From: Cymbomonas tetramitiformis
Lineage: Eukaryota; Chlorophyta; Pyramimonadophyceae; Pyramimonadales; Pyramimonadaceae
DNA: 64,000 nucleotides
Assembly: GCA_001247695.2 (NCBI GenBank)
Contig: LGRX02035455.1
Coordinates: 1 to 64,000, forward strand
Reading direction: 5' to 3'
Every line of letters begins with the position of its first letter. Position 1 is the first letter of the stretch. Shown here in pieces: positions 27,401 through 30,362 of this stretch. The translations under genes were made by a program, and so were the position numbers. The notes under the pieces were generated by a model. It did not search any database, had not been told where the DNA came from, and saw only the letters and a program-made list of their open reading frames with translations.

Positions 27401-30362
27401 TTCCTCCCAGGGAGGGCTGTGCACAGAGTATCAATGTAGACAAACGAGTCGTACACCGGAGCCACGGGGAAATACTTGTGCCTGTTCAATAAGAACCGAT
27501 GCGTATTGGGCTGATAAGGGTGTGACTTCTTACCAGGTCTCCTCACTGCAGAGTGCCTGCTCATAGGAGCATCAGACATCCACCGATAGATACCACTCAT
27601 AGGCCGGTCCCCACCCCCCACAGGGGTGGGACCCTCAGAAGATGTAAGCTCGTCCAGAACCGCATAGTAATTGCTCAGGGAGATACCAGACTGAGATGCA
27701 GTACAGCCTCCCGCAGTACAACCAGAGATAAATTGAGGTAGGTCGTTAGAGAAGCAGGTGACCACGCTGTCCTCCACCAGCTCACAGATTGCATACAGAG
27801 CCTCGCCAGTGTCATCCACACCAGGGTGCTGCCCAGTTTCAGTAACAGCAGCCGCACGATTGGGTAGCTTCCCATGCTTCTGGTAGTCCTGGACCCTCTT
27901 CATTATGGCTTCCCTCCTCTTAGGATTCTTCTTAAGGTAAGCCTCCCTTTTATCCTCGTTAGTAACAAAGCATTCACTGGACGAGTGTCCAGTCATATGA
28001 CACACCGGACATGGAACTCGCTTGAGTAACGCAGCACGCTTCTGCTCCGCCTGCTTACGACGGTCCTCCACGATTCCAGCACCCGTCTCCGTCGCAGCTG
28101 CCGAAGTCGCGATGACGTTGTCGTAGTGGTCACATACCGCGTCGGTCAGCTTCTTGAACGATGGCAGCTCGTCCCCAGAGAACATAGTGCGGATATAGAC
28201 ATACGCCGGGTTCAAGGAGTTCAGCACCTTAGCCACAAAGACTGCCTCCAGGCTGGCGACATGAAACATTTCACCACCCGGCAGGAATTTGCTCGTGCAC
28301 GCATACTCTTCCACTCTGTCAAGAACCTCCCTCGCATTCAGAAAGCCTTGTAGCGGGGGCGCGAGCGTCATGAACCTCTTCGTGTCGTCAAGCAAAGCCT
28401 TGACCTGCCTCACAAAGTACGCAGAGCCCGTGCTCCGACGCATTTTAATTAGCTGTCGCCAGGCTGAGACACCGTCTGCCTCAGTACTGTACGATCGAAC
28501 AACTGCGTTCGCCGTCCTGGTAGTAACACGCGACAGAAAGTCATGAAATAACTGGTTGGCCGCCAGCGAGAACTTCTCGTCCTTCTTGATATCCTCCAAT
28601 TCGCGCGCATCCGCCAATAACAGCGACAACGCCGGGTGACGCAGAGACGGTACAATTTTACCTCGGAATTCCAGCCACTTACTGTCATTTTCAGCCTCCT
28701 GACCAGAATAGAGCTGGTCAGTCGGGAACCCCTTCAACATATCTGTTAGAAAAGGTAAAGGTACGTCCACAGTACCACTCGCAACTCGAGATTTAACACT
28801 GGAACCAGACATGCTGGATTCTGCGGCCTCAGGACACGCAATAGCATTTCCCGTCCCCGCATTCTGATTCGCAATAGCCAACGGCGGCACTGCTTGTGCC
28901 AGGGCCTGAACCATTTTAAGAAGCTCATTCATACGCGCGTCTTGCTGCGTAAATAGCTGTTGCTGCCTCTTATCAATACGCGCCTCTTGCTGAGCGAAAA
29001 GATTAGCCAGCGCTGCAGAGTCCTCCCCTGCTGAGATTCCATCAGGCTTCCTTTCCTCCGAAAGTTCGCCAAAAGTCGATTCCTCACCCAGAACTGGGGG
29101 CCTCTCTACAGCTTTGCCCTTGTCTTGTCTCCTACTCATTTTCGAATATTACGCGCAGTGAAATTTTGCGTGATACAAACGTCGGTTAACACTTACAATG
29201 TAAGTGGGCCCATAACCTGTTGGAATTCGAGAGTTTCGTTTTCACAAAAGCGAGCGTAAACTTTCATTATCAAAAGATATACCAGTTCGCAGCTCGAAAC
29301 GCCACGAACATTAACGCGCCATCATCATTGATTGGCCGATCTATGTGAAAGTTCACTAAACAGAGTCCTACGTGTCACTGTCACGTTCATACCGACCGAC
29401 AGTGACACACCTGAGTACAGATGAACTTATTACGCACTTCCCGGTGGTCATCAATGATCTGACGGCCACGATTAGTTCAGCAGATCTACAGATCTAGATC
29501 TAAGGGTTCCACAGGATTTGTTTAGGGTTTCTTCAGGGTTTGAGCATCCTGACTACTGTAGAAGGTCTAGATAGTCATGCTTTACACCAAACTGATCAGC
29601 AGGCACTTGCAGATTCCAATAGGCAGGGCGCGGGGAGGGGGGGGGGAGGGTGAGAGAGAACGCCACAGGGCGGAGGAGGGGCAAGATGCGCGTTATGGGA
29701 GGGTGCACGGGTTATGGCGCAGGGGCAGACCCCGAGGGTGCTACACGCTTTATGACACGGGGGCAGACCCCTAGGGTGCTACATGGGTTCTGGCGCAGGG
29801 GCAGACCCCTAGGGTGCTACACGGGGAATAACGCGGAGGCAGGCTCTAGGATGCTGCACGGGTTACGATGCGGCCACAGTGGTATATAACTGGCACAGTG
29901 GTATTTAAGGCGGCTTCTACGCAGGCTTTAAGACCCGTGATGAACGGTGCATGGTGGTGCCGGTGATGCTGCAACGCACGTCACACGTGGTGACGGTAAG
30001 CAGAGCTGCTAGCAAAGCACGCTTTTGCGCATGTCACACGCGGCGATAGTAAGCGGAGCTGCTAGCAAAGCACGCTTTTGCGCACGTCACACGCGGCGAT
30101 AGTAAGCGGAGCTGCTAGCAAAGCACGCTTTTGCGCACGTCACACGCGGCGATAGTAAGCGGAGCTGCAAGCAAAGCACGCTTTTGCGCACGTCACACGC
30201 GGCGATAGTAAGCAGAGCGGTTGCCACAGCACACTCCTGCGCGCTCCGCAGTGGGAGGGGGGTCATGAGGCAAGTGGGAGGGGCTCCGGGCGGCAGGTGC
30301 GCAAGATGCTCACAGGGGCAGCGGACAAGGTGCACTACGCGATGATCCGGCACTACGAGTAG
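384..30362 (+). CDS. Gene 1: giant multi-exon armadillo-type repeat protein (5' end not identified)
   Basis: This is a spliced plus-strand gene assembled by eye from short open blocks flanked by AG and GT. Many blocks are exact multiples of three, and phases agree where tested (exons 7167-7269 to 7961, 12666-12798 to 13442, about 20000-20053 to 20221). The predicted protein is mostly helical. Several blocks read like armadillo repeats, for example one containing KVVEGGVIDALFRAL (11182-11312) and one containing GGVAALLRMLAYGE (about 11025). No membrane segment or catalytic motif was seen. It ends at TAG 30360-30362 after a 9.15 kb last intron that contains a copia element. It could be an armadillo scaffold, perhaps cytoskeletal or ciliary, but I do not recognise the family. 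RIH-type calcium-channel helical domains were considered and have no positive support. Confidence is high that a gene exists and low for its function. Confidence 0.7.
492..662. repeat. AT-rich intron stretch with (TA)n/(TG)n microsatellites
   Basis: Runs of TATATA at 600-611 and 641-660 flank a TGTGTGTG tract (613-624). This is simple-sequence DNA inside the intron between exons 384-462 and 901-975, and no gene is seen. Confidence 0.8.
901..975 (+). CDS. Gene 1 exon (25 codons, phase 0)
   Basis: The acceptor is gcctgctgcag and the donor is gtgcgt. It encodes YEELDTDIAWANLVAG followed by LPKDLDQWA. It is an exact multiple of three with good splice sites. Confidence 0.65.
1038..2022 (+). repeat. 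Minisatellite, 36-38 bp unit, about 26 copies
   Basis: The repeated unit centres on GGTGTTGACAGGGGCGCG followed by TGCGTAGATGGTGGA. Copies differ by 1-3 bp indels and scattered substitutions. It lies entirely in the intron after exon 901-975. A 319-codon minus-strand reading frame across it is an artefact of the repeat. Confidence 0.95.
2023..2937. other. Intron sequence, no feature seen
   Basis: This is pyrimidine-rich intron sequence. Small open frames on both strands lack matching splice contexts or recognisable protein character. Confidence 0.5.
2938..3066 (+). repeat. Tandem repeat, about 43 bp, 3 copies
   Basis: Three copies of a unit containing CGGATCTTCTGCTGTGTGGC, then AAGCCTTGCATTTTGCA, lie in the long intron between exons 901-975 and 4100-4277. 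Confidence 0.85.
3067..3688. other. Intron sequence, no feature seen
   Basis: This stretch contains no tandem array and no convincing exon. A GGGGGGGG run lies near 3600. Confidence 0.45.
3689..3885 (+). repeat. Tandem repeat, about 43 bp, 5 copies
   Basis: The unit reads roughly GGCCATATATCTGCGTGCCC followed by CCACCCCTCCCCTTGCGCTCA. It is intronic. The small reading frames over it are repeat artefacts. Confidence 0.9.
4100..4277 (+). CDS. Gene 1 exon
   Basis: The acceptor is gggctcag. The block reads VLELILGRMAERAVANPEMA and continues HWLACTLRFLVKFKNADGRH, then YPPFEYAEELLHLHLLERI. It is strongly amphipathic-helical in character. The donor (gtggcc) is weak, so the 3' edge is uncertain. 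Confidence 0.6.
4278..4895. other. Intron with a short 20 bp tandem array
   Basis: Three to four copies of CATGCCGCCCGAGTCTCTCC lie at about 4718-4782. The rest is intron sequence in which I see no exon. Confidence 0.55.
4896..5078 (+). CDS. Gene 1 exon
   Basis: The acceptor is gatgcag and the donor gtgagc is strong. In frame it contains EQVLRPMLDCSRTHDAAMCQ and then ALITNISLCTSALKTTKEIR. It is 183 nt. Confidence 0.55.
5344..5450 (+). repeat. Dispersed repeat, copy 1
   Basis: The motif CATCCACTGGGATGATGGTG and the following 60 bp resemble 14881-14960 (CATCCACTGGGACGATTGTG) and 15248-15275. They share the trailing CCGTTCAGTG. This is an unnamed dispersed repeat in gene 1 introns. Confidence 0.55.
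5464..5562 (+). CDS. Gene 1 exon (33 codons, phase 0)
   Basis: The acceptor is tgcctgcag and the donor is gtgcgt. It encodes AELPSFAVELLASAAGDALR followed by RRYAPKYDLLDSQ. Length, phase and splice sites all agree. Confidence 0.7.
5738..6198 (+). repeat. Minisatellite, 42 bp unit, about 11 copies
   Basis: The unit is AGCCAGGGGCTTCATGATGA followed by CCCCGCGCACTCATCTGACGGC. One or two copies near 5980-6050 are degenerate. It is intronic between exons 5464-5562 and 6440-6544. Confidence 0.95.
6440..6544 (+). CDS. Gene 1 exon (35 codons, phase 0)
   Basis: The acceptor is ggctcgcag and the donor is gtgtgc. It encodes VMVDLLLHMGREELGKDEAP followed by EIKQLRHDTADAAIQ. Confidence 0.7.
6702..6952 (+). 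repeat. Minisatellite, 44 bp unit, 6 copies, each with a 3' splice-like CTTGCAG
   Basis: The unit GGCTGTCTTGCAGGCCTGCC followed by CCATCCAGCTGTCGCCCCTTGAAT repeats with C/T variation at one site. Every unit contains a pyrimidine-poor but recognisable acceptor, TCTTGCAG. Confidence 0.95.
7167..7269 (+). CDS. Gene 1 exon
   Basis: The acceptor is gcgctgagcag. It reads CLLMYVSIKEENKQYLAIAE followed by PPLLAKVAMEVGKP. The donor gtacgg at 7270 leaves one base, which combines with the first two of exon 7961 to keep the frame. An alternative donor at 7257 would break phase. Confidence 0.65.
7270..7960. other. Intron with a 17 bp tandem array
   Basis: Four copies of CTGTGAGTCTGGCGGGC lie at 7383-7448, each containing a donor-like GTGAGT. 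The rest is intron, and long minus-strand frames here are not supported. Confidence 0.6.
7961..8211 (+). CDS. Gene 1 exon (3' edge uncertain)
   Basis: The acceptor is gtccctgcag. In frame it contains LYTHNMQQGVAALLSQYCRN, AGDRQMLYRQIVSLLCEKAP and TFEQASPDEQLAMKTASASS. The likely donor is gtgtgc at 8212. Confidence 0.6.
8212..8602. other. Intron sequence, no feature seen
   Basis: This is GC-rich intron. The plus frame stays open but loses protein-like character after about 8215. Confidence 0.45.
8603..8923 (+). CDS. Gene 1 exon (107 codons, phase 0)
   Basis: The acceptor is gcgctctgcag and the donor gtgagg is strong. It encodes basic and serine-rich residues, then VDSVGLVVWGLVLSLVEGAN, GRIASVSDSFVFVSFKEDHF and KKLSQLLRTIDDMEFTVGSR. 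The last codons and the donor are the first unit of the following tandem repeat. Confidence 0.55.
8884..9104 (+). repeat. Minisatellite, about 54 bp, 4 copies, spanning an exon-intron junction
   Basis: The unit ACGAGCCACGGCAAGGTGAG followed by GCTGCAGGCCACCCAGGCCACCCTCTCTGCCACC repeats. Each copy contains a 5' splice site (AAG|GTGAGG) and an acceptor-like CTGCAG. The first copy supplies the real exon end at 8923. Confidence 0.85.
9120..9210 (+). CDS. Gene 1 exon
   Basis: It reads ELVKGMVLSAVAQDDWEVFA followed by ATCRIRSSLA, with donor gtgagg. The acceptor could be ggcgcag at 9119 or the ctgcag at 9095. Phase with the previous exon is not resolved. Confidence 0.5.
9328..9448 (+). CDS. Gene 1 exon
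   Basis: The acceptor is ggagtgcag. It reads MMAMEKVKYPPRKVTKAVQR followed by GIGLDTGSLMMHESFEG, with donor gtgcaa. A short 36-40 bp direct repeat (GGGAACCGACGGCTGTGGGG) precedes it at 9237-9310. Confidence 0.5.
9449..9848. other. Intron sequence, no feature seen
   Basis: This is C-rich, then G-rich, intron with no convincing exon. Confidence 0.45.
9849..9989 (+). CDS. Gene 1 exon (47 codons, phase 0)
   Basis: The acceptor is tgcagcag and the donor is gtgccg. It encodes VGMPLVKLGD, a glycine-rich linker, then HAPDMDMLQGMYRGQLLREG and VLQEVLE. Confidence 0.55.
10117..10239 (+). CDS. Gene 1 exon (41 codons, phase 0)
   Basis: The acceptor is ggcggcag and the donor is gtgcat. It encodes VRLADLRDDMVGAVAATSMY followed by LCARIGVEPSTDAVAALFSD and N. 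The pattern is helical-repeat-like. Confidence 0.65.
10349..10379 (+). repeat. Interstitial telomere-type tract
   Basis: The sequence reads TTTAGGG, TTTTTAGGG, TTTTAGGG, TTTA. The spacing mixes plant-type TTTAGGG with Chlamydomonas-type TTTTAGGG. It is too short to be a chromosome end. Confidence 0.75.
10721..10816 (+). CDS. Gene 1 exon (32 codons, phase 0)
   Basis: The acceptor is gaccgcag. It encodes EGATSGDCMSEWPTEDEVDG followed by LMRIIQQLLGAK. The donor could be at 10817 (gtcccc) or 10831 (gttctt). Confidence 0.5.
10954..11100 (+). CDS. Gene 1 exon region with armadillo-like segment
   Basis: After acceptor ctttag the sequence reads GGGLSWTLSKLLSNYRK, and a gtggcc donor follows. A second frame slightly downstream contains GGVAALLRMLAYGEGE, a textbook armadillo-type helix. 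Exact boundaries between these two blocks are not resolved. Confidence 0.45.
11182..11312 (+). CDS. Gene 1 exon, armadillo repeat
   Basis: It reads AIWCICRKEEHRIKVVEGGV followed by IDALFRALQNCAQTMHNI. This matches the armadillo pattern (helix, then VxxGGVIxxLxxxL). The donor is gtcagc. Confidence 0.65.
11570..11686 (+). CDS. Gene 1 exon (39 codons, phase 0)
   Basis: The acceptor is gggagggcag and the donor is gtgtgc. It encodes PREPSVRELDEVDVMEWTLA followed by ALYLLTDQPGVVEKLLKVQ, an armadillo-like helix pair. Confidence 0.65.
11948..12184 (+). CDS. Gene 1 exon (79 codons, phase 0)
   Basis: The acceptor is cgctcgcag and the donor is gtgcgc. It contains DIVRELQTAGYDPSDFLEAS, GLEILVQVVQERGG and ELSVMLLWLMCYHSRAAISQ, then LIHL. 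It is one of the longest and clearest exons of the gene. Confidence 0.75.
12263..12449 (+). repeat. Tandem repeat, 18 bp, about 10 copies
   Basis: The unit is GCGGCATGCCCTGCTGAC with C/A and T/C variants. It is intronic. Being a multiple of three, it keeps open frames on both strands, which are not genes. Confidence 0.95.
12666..12798 (+). CDS. Gene 1 exon
   Basis: The acceptor is cctcccag. It reads TQRLRILSANLWIMLELKGS followed by GANLALPFDKLTPALDFLKD and LLDS. It ends with one base of a glycine codon that is completed by the next exon (13442), so the junction phase is confirmed. Confidence 0.75.
12799..13441. other. Intron sequence, no feature seen
   Basis: I see no tandem array or exon here. 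Confidence 0.45.
13442..13659 (+). CDS. Gene 1 exon
   Basis: The acceptor is gaggcacag and the donor is gtcagc. It reads LEGIDNLVLRCFAILSARSE, FRPELTSQGVLAIVCQFLQE, YHVIQPAPAVLPVEYVFAIR and SLYNITLHADCQ. It forms a classic alpha-helical repeat pair. Confidence 0.8.
13758..13817 (+). CDS. Gene 1 exon (20 codons, phase 0)
   Basis: It lies between gtggcag and gtccga and encodes VTVCKVAGIHYFNALKFAMQ. It is short but exact. Confidence 0.6.
13818..14293. other. Intron sequence, no feature seen
   Basis: The sequence is GC-rich. Open frames on both strands lack protein character. Confidence 0.4.
14294..14419 (+). CDS. Gene 1 exon (42 codons, phase 0)
   Basis: The acceptor is ggtgctgtgcag and the donor is gtaccc. 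It encodes SLLRNEGGEGEGEDEAVEAI followed by SYISSGLELLHKNPANRTAM and YK. Confidence 0.7.
14448..14738. mobile_element. MITE, 291 bp, with about 68 bp terminal inverted repeats
   Basis: The ends TAATAACCTTGGAAGCTAT and ATAGCTTCCAAGGTTATTA are inverted copies. Homology continues inward for about 68 bp at roughly 92% by eye, through the shared GGCATGGTTTACGGTTGGAT. A TA duplication at both tips suits a Stowaway/Tc1-mariner MITE. A second perfect 17 bp stem (TTGGTAGCGGGATTTGT, 14536-14552 with 14564-14580) sits inside. It lies in a gene 1 intron. Confidence 0.75.
14881..15690. repeat. Two pairs of diverged direct repeats in an intron
   Basis: 14950-15050 resembles 15590-15690; both contain a form of AAGATGCGTAG and end in GTGTGCCACGTGCCTTGCAAA. 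CATCCACTGGGACGAT at 14881 resembles 15248 and the copy at 5376. This is an unnamed dispersed repeat. Confidence 0.6.
15774..15879 (+). CDS. Gene 1 exon (3' edge uncertain)
   Basis: The acceptor is tgcgcag. It reads LEMQEKTRVADLMPDLEASN followed by SLPVVSAQMPALESS. The open frame continues to 16102 with serine/proline-rich sequence, so the exon may be longer. Confidence 0.45.
16263..16421 (+). CDS. Gene 1 exon, Ser/Arg-rich
   Basis: The frame reads MSRSLDQTTSLQQLPRHLEP, STPALYRSFGGGSERSRDRS and PGRSSARQMYL, with donor gtgacc. It appears to be a disordered linker. Confidence 0.4.
16525..16719 (+). CDS. Gene 1 exon (65 codons, phase 0), Ser-rich
   Basis: The acceptor is ctcatcag. It contains MVRNGTITPSPSMDDIRASL, SSRSVPAYNNSSDSFHSLSR and TGPLKMFMQMSASSLWE, with donor gtgggg. 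It is low-complexity and possibly phosphorylated. Confidence 0.55.
16838..17386 (+). repeat. Minisatellite, about 79 bp, about 7-8 copies
   Basis: The unit contains GCATGACGACTAGGGTTGTT, CGGAGCCCTCGAGTAAGAGC and GCTGTCAGAGGATTTGTGGG. The last copy runs directly into the next exon, so its 3' part is coding (PSEE). Confidence 0.95.
17370..17556 (+). CDS. Gene 1 exon, predicted coiled coil
   Basis: It contains ECERAHGEQVQRLHAKLKVH, SEKMAEKVYNSEKADKEKEE and MKLKFAVDPWDNKGEKDK, with donor gtgcgc at 17557. The heptad-like charged pattern suggests a coiled coil. The 5' edge lies within the repeat. Confidence 0.55.
17557..17990. other. Intron sequence, no feature seen
   Basis: The frame stays open to 17676 but loses character. 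A short TATCAGGGTTAGGGTTCATG lies near 17927. Confidence 0.4.
17994..18108 (+). CDS. Gene 1 exon (edges uncertain)
   Basis: It reads YLMESVLRTLQCIEDTELLM followed by ECAEAESSVPLHLQE, with a candidate donor gttgtc. It is helical and acidic. The acceptor is not identified. Confidence 0.4.
18109..18517. other. Intron sequence, no feature seen
   Basis: A possible short coding block at 18230-18330 (VTGVFHNPLR frame) is not bounded by good sites. Confidence 0.35.
18518..18694 (+). CDS. Gene 1 exon (59 codons, phase 0), Pro-rich then basic
   Basis: The acceptor is accttcag and the donor is gtgcgc. It contains FAPVPPPPPWERRPTPAWSS, PPLTNKSSKNQKKGKEPTIF and KHVDGCQ. The proline run could be an SH3/profilin-type ligand. 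Confidence 0.55.
18894..19189 (+). CDS. Gene 1 exon
   Basis: The acceptor is gctcttatcag. It contains LTERVVKQFCLGLFEHYELP, TGELVHVYGPRGVPVTIAQT, EMSEPNVGMLGAAGKDTLAG and VLQSTLPDPSALLEALVSSP. The likely donor is gtgcgc at 19190. Confidence 0.6.
19190..19861. other. Intron with a 14 bp C-rich tandem array and a possible extra exon
   Basis: Four to five copies of AGGACCCCCCTTGC lie at 19488-19548. A block reading IKAFNTHFGTLIQIFISGE (about 19780-19838) looks coding and may be an exon. Its splice sites are unclear. Confidence 0.4.
19862..19931 (+). CDS. Gene 1 exon
   Basis: The acceptor is gctcacag and the donor is gtacgg. It reads AMMRIISAIPPQRVGIIIRA followed by LKQ. Confidence 0.55.
20001..20053 (+). 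CDS. Gene 1 exon (5' edge uncertain)
   Basis: It reads DIMVPEEGYNMLDSLLE plus one base of a glycine codon, with donor gtgctg. The next exon completes the codon. Confidence 0.55.
20221..20297 (+). CDS. Gene 1 exon
   Basis: The acceptor is tccttcgcag and the donor is gtatgc. After completing the shared glycine it reads LRGSNVHLLLEVTDKDSDVI followed by HQALE. Phase agrees on both sides. Confidence 0.6.
20298..20757. other. Intron sequence, no feature seen
   Basis: It contains a short CACACGCACACA tract near 20590 and C/G homopolymers. No exon was recognised. Confidence 0.4.
20758..20838 (+). CDS. Gene 1 exon (27 codons, phase 0)
   Basis: The acceptor is ctgatcgcag and the donor is gtgaca. It encodes QIKKQESVEELDEGEWTLET followed by SIFAPRK. 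Confidence 0.55.
20954..21145 (+). CDS. Gene 1 penultimate exon (64 codons, phase 0)
   Basis: The acceptor is gtgcgcag and the donor is GTGAGG at 21146. It contains FIDAGRPGAWSGDVLRHMAC, EDWQEESECKGFYDPKVILE and KMFEIDFANMIAKER. Its last bases and donor are the first unit of the following tandem array. Confidence 0.7.
21133..21652 (+). repeat. Minisatellite, 34-42 bp, about 13 copies, each with the exon's splice donor
   Basis: The unit AAAAGAGCGGGTGAGGAGCC followed by TGCGCCCGATTAATTAATT repeats with small deletions. The exon end KER and its GTGAGG donor recur in nearly every copy. PacI-like TTAATTAA tracts join the units. Confidence 0.95.
21692..22092 (-). repeat. Element A 3' LTR
   Basis: On the plus strand it runs TGTTGGAA to TTCCAATA, so on the element strand it starts TATTGGAA rather than the usual TG. 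The right LTR has the same start. An internal hairpin (GTGTCACTGTCG, 21846-21857, with CGACAGTGACAC, 21871-21882) is present. Confidence 0.95.
22093..22103 (-). other. Element A polypurine tract
   Basis: The element strand reads TTTAGAAGGGG directly 5' of the 3' LTR, where the plus-strand primer is expected. Confidence 0.7.
22227..27008 (-). CDS. pol: Element A Pol polyprotein: protease, MTase-like module, integrase, reverse transcriptase, RNase H (1593 aa)
   Basis: The first 260 residues are acidic and contain two copies of a block ending SWQPFEGVGGI/SSDDWASGLFCPS (about 137-162 and 203-228). A stretch close to VASTDNTADIFTRALPL follows and duplicates the RNase H tail. The protease is marked by DSGAT near 283. 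Residues about 430-530 form an unusual module with LELFAS, W-G-K and NPPY near 473. Integrase has H-x3-H near 580, C-x2-C near 630, and D, D, E near 653, 719 and 755. RT has MDVETAFLN near 1180 and YVDD near 1264. RNase H has TDADYAG near 1437 and STTEAEI near 1477. No stop codons interrupt it. The frame is +1 relative to gag and open from just before the gag stop, so expression by frameshifting is likely (inference). Confidence 0.95.
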   Translation of the reverse strand: MILRMSGTLAPHLMVMIIQTRMADSGDSSHRGDVSSDRGDPELMATPDASIIYGIEQVAVDQHAWSCHALAEHNYMPNLIYLSGSCDDGGRAGDDSDCSIPDLDSASDSDSDDGGYASDTMPDLVDASDSDEEDDMLSWQPFEGVGGISSDDWASGLFCPSRKNRLCAKGAESGIGDCCSSDWYYDAPDLEDASDSDEGDDMHSWQPFEGVGGIPSDDWASGLFCPSDLEDGSDSGDEDACELREGLPVGSSLTLYVASTDNTADIFTRALPLTAFGGKVAMIDSGATKHIFNMVSDFGDDFDPASGSIFSVVQAGTVCSEGSGTVTFAKLDVSTGRAVGLQFTGAHCIPGQPFNLVSVVALEDAGFSVDFGARQISSGGVTFSFSSVGNQYIIYEDQISGTLDTYMACAAYHDDSDRDKTDWKFEEAGKHIEQHGPFTLELFASVDNHILDDYCTTGNPCLSRDWAGKACYGNPPYEHDTILRCLQKALSDFARAPQSTKFLLVLPQWETANWWQFISLFTIVHEYPAGEKIFSAPLDSCYNVENLEMCGKSRVWVRETKWPVVVIYKDGHTVMKLDAKMLAHVRLGHIGDVTMQEMLDEEVPMGITVGEYAKSLVWRCPERCISCRLTKAIRASMKSTGRECAAEIGLLVWSDTCGPFRPSAGGYRWFVLFVDDCTAWICVYFLKRKLDYLAALEKFLAEVRQHRSRMRLVEKYHMVLHTDGDSTMIAGQTQQYCKDQGIEQRHGSPYLHENQARVERSHRTVQAMARALLLTSGFGVDMWPLAFRHSVYVLNRTFQKPLHKKSPYYKLYGQHQDLSHLRVFGCLTYAFVDPDNREHTLSDRARHLRYVGHSEVSSAYLLYDPESGKIVKSGMVKFQEAVDKLGKVVTTWDPSVVASLSTNFMVTTLDGTYHDALPSGLGDSVLDVGVYLPEDSDEILAVLRVQAVDEACWVSLRAYLDGHPEHLAAVRSAAHGGDLNVNYPLFTEVMVDAGGEKMEAGIICARAVEASSFPYCVMLLTNFTHIDLPVGKVHFPPEHTCLAVVGKSCAGSSVDVLPDGVTEPKSVKQAMEAPDADEWMDAIQTELEALVAVKQALLMMDMEDVPPGVRLLDMSLGLKVKLDKHRQLQKRKARVCVRGNKQEYGVDYFDTSAPCTQLSSVRLVIILALNLALEVYHMDVETAFLNSTLEEDLYVRLPRGLEYQGRTCAKLLKAVYGLKQAGKEWFETSDAFIMGYDERMRRSDVEPCLYYIRDSDITVIILAYVDDYLVATNSRSWYDNFVAAFNSQYACKDLGVLDLVMGIGVRWGPGMAYLSQSGYISQMIETYGLKDAKPASLPMSPGCSLAPSDGKDATIPFRGPLGQLQWVARCTRPDIMAAVSALSHFCASYGPEHFVALKQVVRYLKGTVGHELVLRTTSSVPRGLGLASGALPLCIYTDADYAGCKTTRRSTSGIAVYLCGSLLVFSSIMQRCVSLSTTEAEIIAMSEGAREVKYIINVLTDLVDICTPVQMYCDNQGAIHLASDYVNNNRSKHIEVRNMYIRELVKSKMVEAMYVASEDNTADIFTKPLPLPAFLIHRERLGIMKLQNSNSED
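27052..29139 (-). CDS. gag: Element A Gag (695 aa)
   Basis: It starts at ATG on the minus strand, 79 bp inside the 5' LTR/PBS. A glutamine-rich, coiled-coil-like N-terminus (about 50-90) is followed by a UBN2-like gag core. A zinc knuckle, CPVCHMTGHSSSEC (C-x2-C-x4-H-x4-C), lies near residues 374-387. About 300 further residues after the knuckle are unusual for a copia gag. It forms the virus-like particle that packages element RNA. It ends at TGA 27052-27054. Confidence 0.9.
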   Translation of the reverse strand: MSRRQDKGKAVERPPVLGEESTFGELSEERKPDGISAGEDSAALANLFAQQEARIDKRQQQLFTQQDARMNELLKMVQALAQAVPPLAIANQNAGTGNAIACPEAAESSMSGSSVKSRVASGTVDVPLPFLTDMLKGFPTDQLYSGQEAENDSKWLEFRGKIVPSLRHPALSLLLADARELEDIKKDEKFSLAANQLFHDFLSRVTTRTANAVVRSYSTEADGVSAWRQLIKMRRSTGSAYFVRQVKALLDDTKRFMTLAPPLQGFLNAREVLDRVEEYACTSKFLPGGEMFHVASLEAVFVAKVLNSLNPAYVYIRTMFSGDELPSFKKLTDAVCDHYDNVIATSAAATETGAGIVEDRRKQAEQKRAALLKRVPCPVCHMTGHSSSECFVTNEDKREAYLKKNPKRREAIMKRVQDYQKHGKLPNRAAAVTETGQHPGVDDTGEALYAICELVEDSVVTCFSNDLPQFISGCTAGGCTASQSGISLSNYYAVLDELTSSEGPTPVGGGDRPMSGIYRWMSDAPMSRHSAVRRPGKKSHPYQPNTHRFLLNRHKYFPVAPVYDSFVYIDTLCTALPGRKLEPTQALWEAGREQHLGPGYQISPRQPWYTSDVQYVHSMFMSGSVEVLDRAVTVLEEPHFPVDGRVVSHKKVVGAKHVVAEQFSLLQRLLEKEPVMVRGSFERMQSWVTLLSMVT
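29201..29217 (-). other. Element A primer-binding site: initiator tRNA-Met half
   Basis: Abutting the 5' LTR, the element strand reads GGTTATGGGCCCAC. This is complementary to the anticodon arm of initiator tRNA-Met (GTGGGCCCATAACC). Drosophila copia is known to use the 5' half of this tRNA as primer, so the same mode is inferred here. Confidence 0.8.
29218..29621 (-). repeat. Element A 5' LTR
   Basis: It is 404 bp and matches 21692-22092 apart from about nine substitutions and one TTA/ATT-type 3 bp insertion near 29472. It should carry the promoter that reads leftward. Confidence 0.95.
29700..29875 (+). repeat. Tandem repeat, about 40 bp, 4 diverged copies
   Basis: The unit contains GGGGCAGACCCCTAGGGTGC followed by TACACGGGTTATGGCGCA. 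It lies in the last gene 1 intron, right of the copia element. Confidence 0.8.
29990..30218 (+). repeat. Tandem repeat, 53 bp, 4-5 copies
   Basis: The unit contains GCTAGCAAAGCACGCTTTTG, CGCACGTCACACGCGGCGAT and AGTAAGCGGAGCT. Minus-strand frames over it are artefacts. Confidence 0.95.
30297..30362 (+). CDS. Gene 1 last exon with stop codon
   Basis: The acceptor is ccgggcggcag. It encodes VRKMLTGAADKVHYAMIRHY and E, then TAG. It is in phase 0 with exon 20954-21145. Confidence 0.5.
   Translation: MRKMLTGAADKVHYAMIRHYE

Larger units (their letters stand above)
21692..29621 (-). mobile_element. Ty1/copia LTR retrotransposon (element A), 7930 bp, apparently intact
   Basis: Two LTRs (401 and 404 bp) flank uninterrupted gag and pol frames on the minus strand. 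A 5 bp target duplication, GGCAG, lies at 21687-21691 and 29622-29626. The LTRs differ by about 9 substitutions and one 3 bp indel by eye, which suggests a fairly recent insertion. The domain order PR-INT-RT-RNaseH defines Ty1/copia. The element sits antisense in the last intron of gene 1. Confidence 0.95.
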
